Part shown: one piece after another, positions 60,283 to 64,000 of the stretch | Layout: each line of letters opens with the position of its first letter | Position numbering within the stretch: position 1 is the stretch's first letter | Source of the DNA: Siphonobacter curvatus | GTDB taxonomy: Bacteria; Bacteroidota; Bacteroidia; Cytophagales; Spirosomataceae | Assembly: GCF_002943425.1 (NCBI RefSeq) | Contig: NZ_PTRA01000002.1 | Location: 372,090 to 436,089, forward strand | Reading direction: 5' to 3' | DNA: 64,000 bases | The notes under the pieces: model-generated | Database searches by the model: none | Told to the model about the DNA's origin: nothing | The model's input: the letters and a program-made list of their open reading frames with translations, nothing else | Program-made: the position numbers and the translations under genes

Positions 60283-63200
60283 ATGATTTATTTCTTTTCT
60301 GCGGATCGGGTTACTGTTTATGCAGTGGAAACCCAGCAGTCTCTTACGGATTCGGACCTTTCTAAGTTAAGCTGGCTGTTTGGCGATGCCCCCGTCCTTG
60401 CTGAAACCACCCTGAGCCAGGTGTTTACGGGTCCCCGGGCGGCCATGATTACCCCCTGGAGTACCAACGCGGTAGAGATTACCCAGAATATGAATATTCA
60501 GGGCATCAGCCGAATTGAAGAATTTACGCAGGTAGAAGCGGACTTCACGGACTTTGATCCGATGGTTTCGCAAAAATACACGGAGCTGAATCAGGCTATT
60601 TTCACGATTGATATTACGCCTGAACCCATTCTGGAACTCGACGATATTGCCGCCTACAACCAGCAGGAAGGCCTTTCGCTGAATGAAGATGAGGTAGCGT
60701 ACCTGAATGATTTGTCCCAAAAAATCGGTCGCAAGCTTACTGATGCGGAAGTTTTTGGCTTTTCGCAGGTAAACTCCGAGCACTGCCGTCACAAAATCTT
60801 CAATGGTACCTTCGTCATCGACGGTGAAGCTCAGCCGACGTCGCTGTTCAAACTGATTCGCAAAACATCGGAAACGAACCCCAACGGGATCGTTTCTGCG
60901 TATAAAGATAACGTGGCCTTCCTCAAAGGCCCCCGCGTGCAGCAATTTGCTCCCAAGCGGCCCGACGTACCCGAATTTTATCAGGTCAGCGAGTTCGACT
61001 CGGTGATTTCGATCAAAGCGGAGACGCATAACTTCCCTACCACGGTGGAACCCTTCAGTGGAGCCGCAACGGGTTCGGGTGGCGAAATCCGCGACCGTCT
61101 GGCCGGGGGTCAAGGTTCCATTCCGCTGGCGGGTACGGCGGTGTACATGACCGCCCTGTCGCGTCTGGAACAGGATCGCCCCTGGGAAAAAGCCGTGGCC
61201 GAACGCAAGTGGTTGTATCAAACGCCGATGGACATCCTGATCAAAGCGTCCAACGGAGCTACGGATTTCGGTAATAAATTCGGTCAGCCGCTGATCACGG
61301 GTTCGGTCTTAACCTTCGAACACGAGGAAGAAGGCCGCACGCTGGGTTACGACAAAGTCATTATGCAGGCCGGTGGTATCGGCTATGGCAAAGCCGAACA
61401 GGCGAAAAAACACGAACCCAAACCGGGCGACCAGATTGTGGTGATGGGTGGGGATAACTACCGCATCGGATTGGGTGGAGCGGCCGTATCTTCGGCCGAT
61501 ACGGGTAAGTTCGGTTCGGGTATTGAGCTTAACGCCGTACAACGTTCGAACCCCGAAATGCAGAAACGCGTGGCGAACGCCGTGCGTGGCCTGGTGGAAA
61601 GCGATCAGAACCCCATCGTATCGATTCACGATCACGGTGCGGGTGGTCACCTGAACTGTCTGTCCGAACTCATCGAAGAAACCGGAGGATCAATCGACCT
61701 GGATAAACTGCCCGTGGGTGACCCTACCCTTTCGGCCAAGGAAATCATCGGCAACGAATCGCAGGAACGCATGGGTCTGGTCATTGGTACCGAAGACCTG
61801 GAAACACTGCAACGCATTGCTGACCGCGAGCGGGCTCCTATGTACGCCGTGGGCGAAGTAACGGCCGATCATCGCTTTACGATTGCTTCCCACACGACCG
61901 ATTCCAAACCCATGGATCTGGCACTGGCCGATATGTTTGGCAGTGCTCCCAAGACGGTCATGAACGATACCCGTCTGGAACGTACCTACCAGCCCGTCAG
62001 CTATGACGTAAACCAGCTGGAAACGTATTTGGAAGCGGTACTGCAACTGGAAGCCGTCGCTTGTAAAGACTGGCTGACCAACAAGGTCGACCGTTGCGTA
62101 GGTGGCCGCGTAGCCAAGCAACAAAACGTCGGACCACTGCACCTGCCCCTGAATAACGTGGGTGTCATGGCACTGGATTTCCAGGGGAAAGACGGGATTG
62201 CCACTTCCATTGGTCACGCTCCGATTTCCGCTCTGATTGATCCGGCAGCGGGTAGTCGGAATGCCATTGCCGAATCGCTTTCGAATCTCGTCTGGGCACC
62301 GCTCGAAGAAGGATTGAAAAGCGTCTCGCTTTCGGCCAACTGGATGTGGGCCAGCAAAAATCCCGGCGAAGACGCTCGTCTGTATCAAGCCGTGCAGGCC
62401 TGTTCGGATTTTGCAATTAGCCTGGGTATCAATATCCCTACGGGTAAGGATTCCTTGTCGATGAAACAAAAGTATCCCGACAAAGACGTTATTGCCCCCG
62501 GAACGGTCATTATCTCGGCGGCGGGTCCCTGCGATAATGTACGCGGTGTTGTGGAACCCGTATTACAGAAGGACGGTGGATCTATTTACTACATCAACCT
62601 TTCCGGCGATCAGTACAAGCTGGGCGGTTCATCGCTGGCTCAGGTACTCAATCGCATCGGTAACGAAACGCCCGATGTGGTCGACGCCGAAGCCTTCAAA
62701 ACGGCCTTTAATACCATCCAGGAACTGATTAAAGCCGGAAAAATCCAGGCGGGTCACGACGTAGGTAGCGGTGGTTTGATTACGACGCTGCTGGAACTTT
62801 GCTTTGCCGACCGCAACCTCGGAGCCACGCTCGACCTGAGCAGCCTGGGTGAGCAGGATAGCGTAGCGAAGCTGTTTGCCGAAAACATCAGTATTGTCTT
62901 CCAGGCCGATGCTTCCGTAGAAGCCATACTGCAGGAAAAAGGCGTTGCCTTCCATAAACTAGGCGAAGTAATCTCGCAGCCCACGCTGACGATCAAGGAT
63001 CAGCAGGCTACGTATACGCTGGACATTGATCACCTGCGGGACGTCTGGTTCAAGACTTCTTACTTGCTGGATCAGAAACAAAGCGGTCCCAAGCTGGCCA
63101 AGGAGCGGTACGAAAACTACAAAAACCACGTACTCCAGTACAGCTTCCCGACTCATTTTACGGGTCAGAAGCCCGAAGCCGGAGCCTTCCGTCCCAAAGC

Positions 63201-63939
63201 CGCCGTGCTGCGGGAAAAAGGCAGTAACTCCGAGCGGGAACTGGCGAACGCCCTGTACATGGCCGGATTCGATGTTAAAGACGTACACATGACGGATTTG
63301 ATTTCGGGTCGCGAAACTCTCGAAGACATCCAGTTCCTGGGTGCCGTCGGTGGCTTCTCTAACTCGGACGTGCTCGGTTCGGCCAAAGGCTGGGCGGGTG
63401 CCTTCCTGTATAATGAAAAAGCCAAGCAGGCCATCGAACAATTCTTCGGTCGTGAGGATACGCTTTCGGTGGGCATTTGTAACGGTTGTCAGCTTTTCAT
63501 TGAACTGGGCCTGATTAACCCCGAGCACGCCGAGAAGCCCAAAATGCGGCATAATGATTCGCACAAACACGAAAGTTTGTTTACTACGGTAACGATTCAG
63601 GAAAACAACTCCGTAATGCTTTCGTCGCTGGCGGGCAGTACACTGGGTGTGTGGATTTCCCACGGGGAGGGACGTTTTGAAATGCCCTACGCCGAGAGCG
63701 AGTACCACATTGCGGCCAAGTACGCCTACGAAACGTATCCGGCCAGCCCCAACGGATCGTCGTTCCATACGGCCATGATGAGCGACCAAACAGGTCGTCA
63801 CCTGGTGATGATGCCCCACGCCGAGCGTTCGGCTCTGCAATGGCAGTGGCCCTACTACCCGGCGGGCCGCACCGACGAGGTATCGCCCTGGATGGAAGCC
63901 TTCGTCAACGCACGCAACTGGCTTTTGAATCACAAGTAA
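60283..63939 (+). CDS. purL: Phosphoribosylformylglycinamidine synthase, long single-chain form
   Basis: 1218 residues, containing synthetase and glutaminase in one chain as in Gammaproteobacteria and many Bacteroidota. The N-terminal substrate-binding region includes FSQVNSEHCRHKIFNGTF; the ATP-binding part has KAETHNFPTTVEPFSGAATG, broken here as KAETHNFPT and EPFSGAATG. The C-terminal glutaminase has the nucleophile C1069 in VGICNGCQ with HGEGRF near the end. It makes FGAM from FGAR, ATP and glutamine in step four of purine synthesis. It is a single gene followed by a terminator. Confidence 0.97.
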   Translation: MIYFFSADRVTVYAVETQQSLTDSDLSKLSWLFGDAPVLAETTLSQVFTGPRAAMITPWSTNAVEITQNMNIQGISRIEEFTQVEADFTDFDPMVSQKYTELNQAIFTIDITPEPILELDDIAAYNQQEGLSLNEDEVAYLNDLSQKIGRKLTDAEVFGFSQVNSEHCRHKIFNGTFVIDGEAQPTSLFKLIRKTSETNPNGIVSAYKDNVAFLKGPRVQQFAPKRPDVPEFYQVSEFDSVISIKAETHNFPTTVEPFSGAATGSGGEIRDRLAGGQGSIPLAGTAVYMTALSRLEQDRPWEKAVAERKWLYQTPMDILIKASNGATDFGNKFGQPLITGSVLTFEHEEEGRTLGYDKVIMQAGGIGYGKAEQAKKHEPKPGDQIVVMGGDNYRIGLGGAAVSSADTGKFGSGIELNAVQRSNPEMQKRVANAVRGLVESDQNPIVSIHDHGAGGHLNCLSELIEETGGSIDLDKLPVGDPTLSAKEIIGNESQERMGLVIGTEDLETLQRIADRERAPMYAVGEVTADHRFTIASHTTDSKPMDLALADMFGSAPKTVMNDTRLERTYQPVSYDVNQLETYLEAVLQLEAVACKDWLTNKVDRCVGGRVAKQQNVGPLHLPLNNVGVMALDFQGKDGIATSIGHAPISALIDPAAGSRNAIAESLSNLVWAPLEEGLKSVSLSANWMWASKNPGEDARLYQAVQACSDFAISLGINIPTGKDSLSMKQKYPDKDVIAPGTVIISAAGPCDNVRGVVEPVLQKDGGSIYYINLSGDQYKLGGSSLAQVLNRIGNETPDVVDAEAFKTAFNTIQELIKAGKIQAGHDVGSGGLITTLLELCFADRNLGATLDLSSLGEQDSVAKLFAENISIVFQADASVEAILQEKGVAFHKLGEVISQPTLTIKDQQATYTLDIDHLRDVWFKTSYLLDQKQSGPKLAKERYENYKNHVLQYSFPTHFTGQKPEAGAFRPKAAVLREKGSNSERELANALYMAGFDVKDVHMTDLISGRETLEDIQFLGAVGGFSNSDVLGSAKGWAGAFLYNEKAKQAIEQFFGREDTLSVGICNGCQLFIELGLINPEHAEKPKMRHNDSHKHESLFTTVTIQENNSVMLSSLAGSTLGVWISHGEGRFEMPYAESEYHIAAKYAYETYPASPNGSSFHTAMMSDQTGRHLVMMPHAERSALQWQWPYYPAGRTDEVSPWMEAFVNARNWLLNHK

Positions 63940-63948
63940 TAGCATACG

Positions 63949-63978
63949 AAACGGGCTCTGGAAACGGAGTCCGTTTTT
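63949..63978 (+). terminator. Intrinsic terminator after purL
   Basis: AAACGGGCTCTG (63949-63960) pairs with CGGAGTCCGTTT (63965-63976), two mismatches being G-U type. A T-tract follows, 10 bp after the stop codon. Confidence 0.8.
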
Positions 63979-64000
63979 CGTTGAAACCCCCTACTCCCGA

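Noticed and set aside
61690-63945. Long antisense open frames (260-330 codons) inside purL
   Set aside because: They overlap a complete, conserved enzyme and have no recognisable domains.
1-64000. rRNA, tRNA, CRISPR arrays, prophage or insertion sequences
   Set aside because: None was recognised on either strand by reading; short inverted repeats found are reported separately and do not come with a transposase gene.

Overview
The window looks like chromosome of a Bacteroidota bacterium, most likely order Cytophagales (Spirosomaceae/Cytophagaceae type; genus not assigned). The reasons are two complete ECF sigma factor / FecR anti-sigma / SusC (with STN domain) / SusD loci, DUF4974-type FecR tails, a PVC-type CxxCH dehydrogenase-cytochrome, -7 promoter elements of the TAnnTTTG type, few Shine-Dalgarno sequences, and a long-form PurL. 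No rRNA, tRNA, CRISPR array, insertion sequence or phage gene was recognised. The sequence reads as an ordinary chromosomal backbone with two large substrate-uptake loci.

Layout. 1-14.6 kb is a mosaic of small units: a DUF1810 fragment, an erythromycin-esterase-like protein, an AraC regulator with an SDR oxidoreductase, a VOC protein, a RES-Xre type toxin-antitoxin pair with an unusual insertion in the antitoxin, a DUF2975/YozG-like regulator pair, an ABC ATPase with a permease fused to an M1 peptidase, an esterase, an acyltransferase, a Rid-family protein, a Crp-like regulator and an SDR epimerase. 15.1-29.5 kb is locus 1: sigma factor, anti-sigma factor (with a G10 homopolymer inside the gene), SusC with STN, SusD-2 type lipoprotein, penicillin/AHL acylase, S9-like hydrolase, a second acylase and a serine beta-lactamase-like hydrolase. 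This suggests uptake and de-acylation of an N-acylated compound or peptide. A PAS histidine kinase follows.

32.6-47.4 kb is locus 2 on the minus strand: sigma factor, anti-sigma, SusC, SusD, CxxCH sugar-dehydrogenase-like cytochrome, DUF1080, DUF4432, M6P-isomerase-like cupin, TIM-barrel isomerase/epimerase and Gfo/Idh/MocA oxidoreductase. It has the build of a polysaccharide utilisation locus but carries no classical glycoside hydrolase. The enzyme set fits oxidation-elimination (3-keto) chemistry for breaking glycosidic bonds. I regard this as the most interesting metabolic system here.

47.7-52.8 kb holds catalase convergent with oxyR, and a PLP-homeostasis protein divergent from a MocR/PdxR regulator. 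53.5-55.0 kb is a DapA-like aldolase with a cupin. 55.3-58.0 kb is a compact five-gene operon: protoglobin, DUF2024, secreted unknown, small Rof-like protein, and a MarR regulator with a four-cysteine tail. It is preceded by a 17-bp perfect palindrome abutting the -7 promoter element. It looks like an autoregulated gas- or redox-responsive module and is the second main candidate for an undescribed system. A lipoprotein MGH1-like glycosidase and purL close the window.
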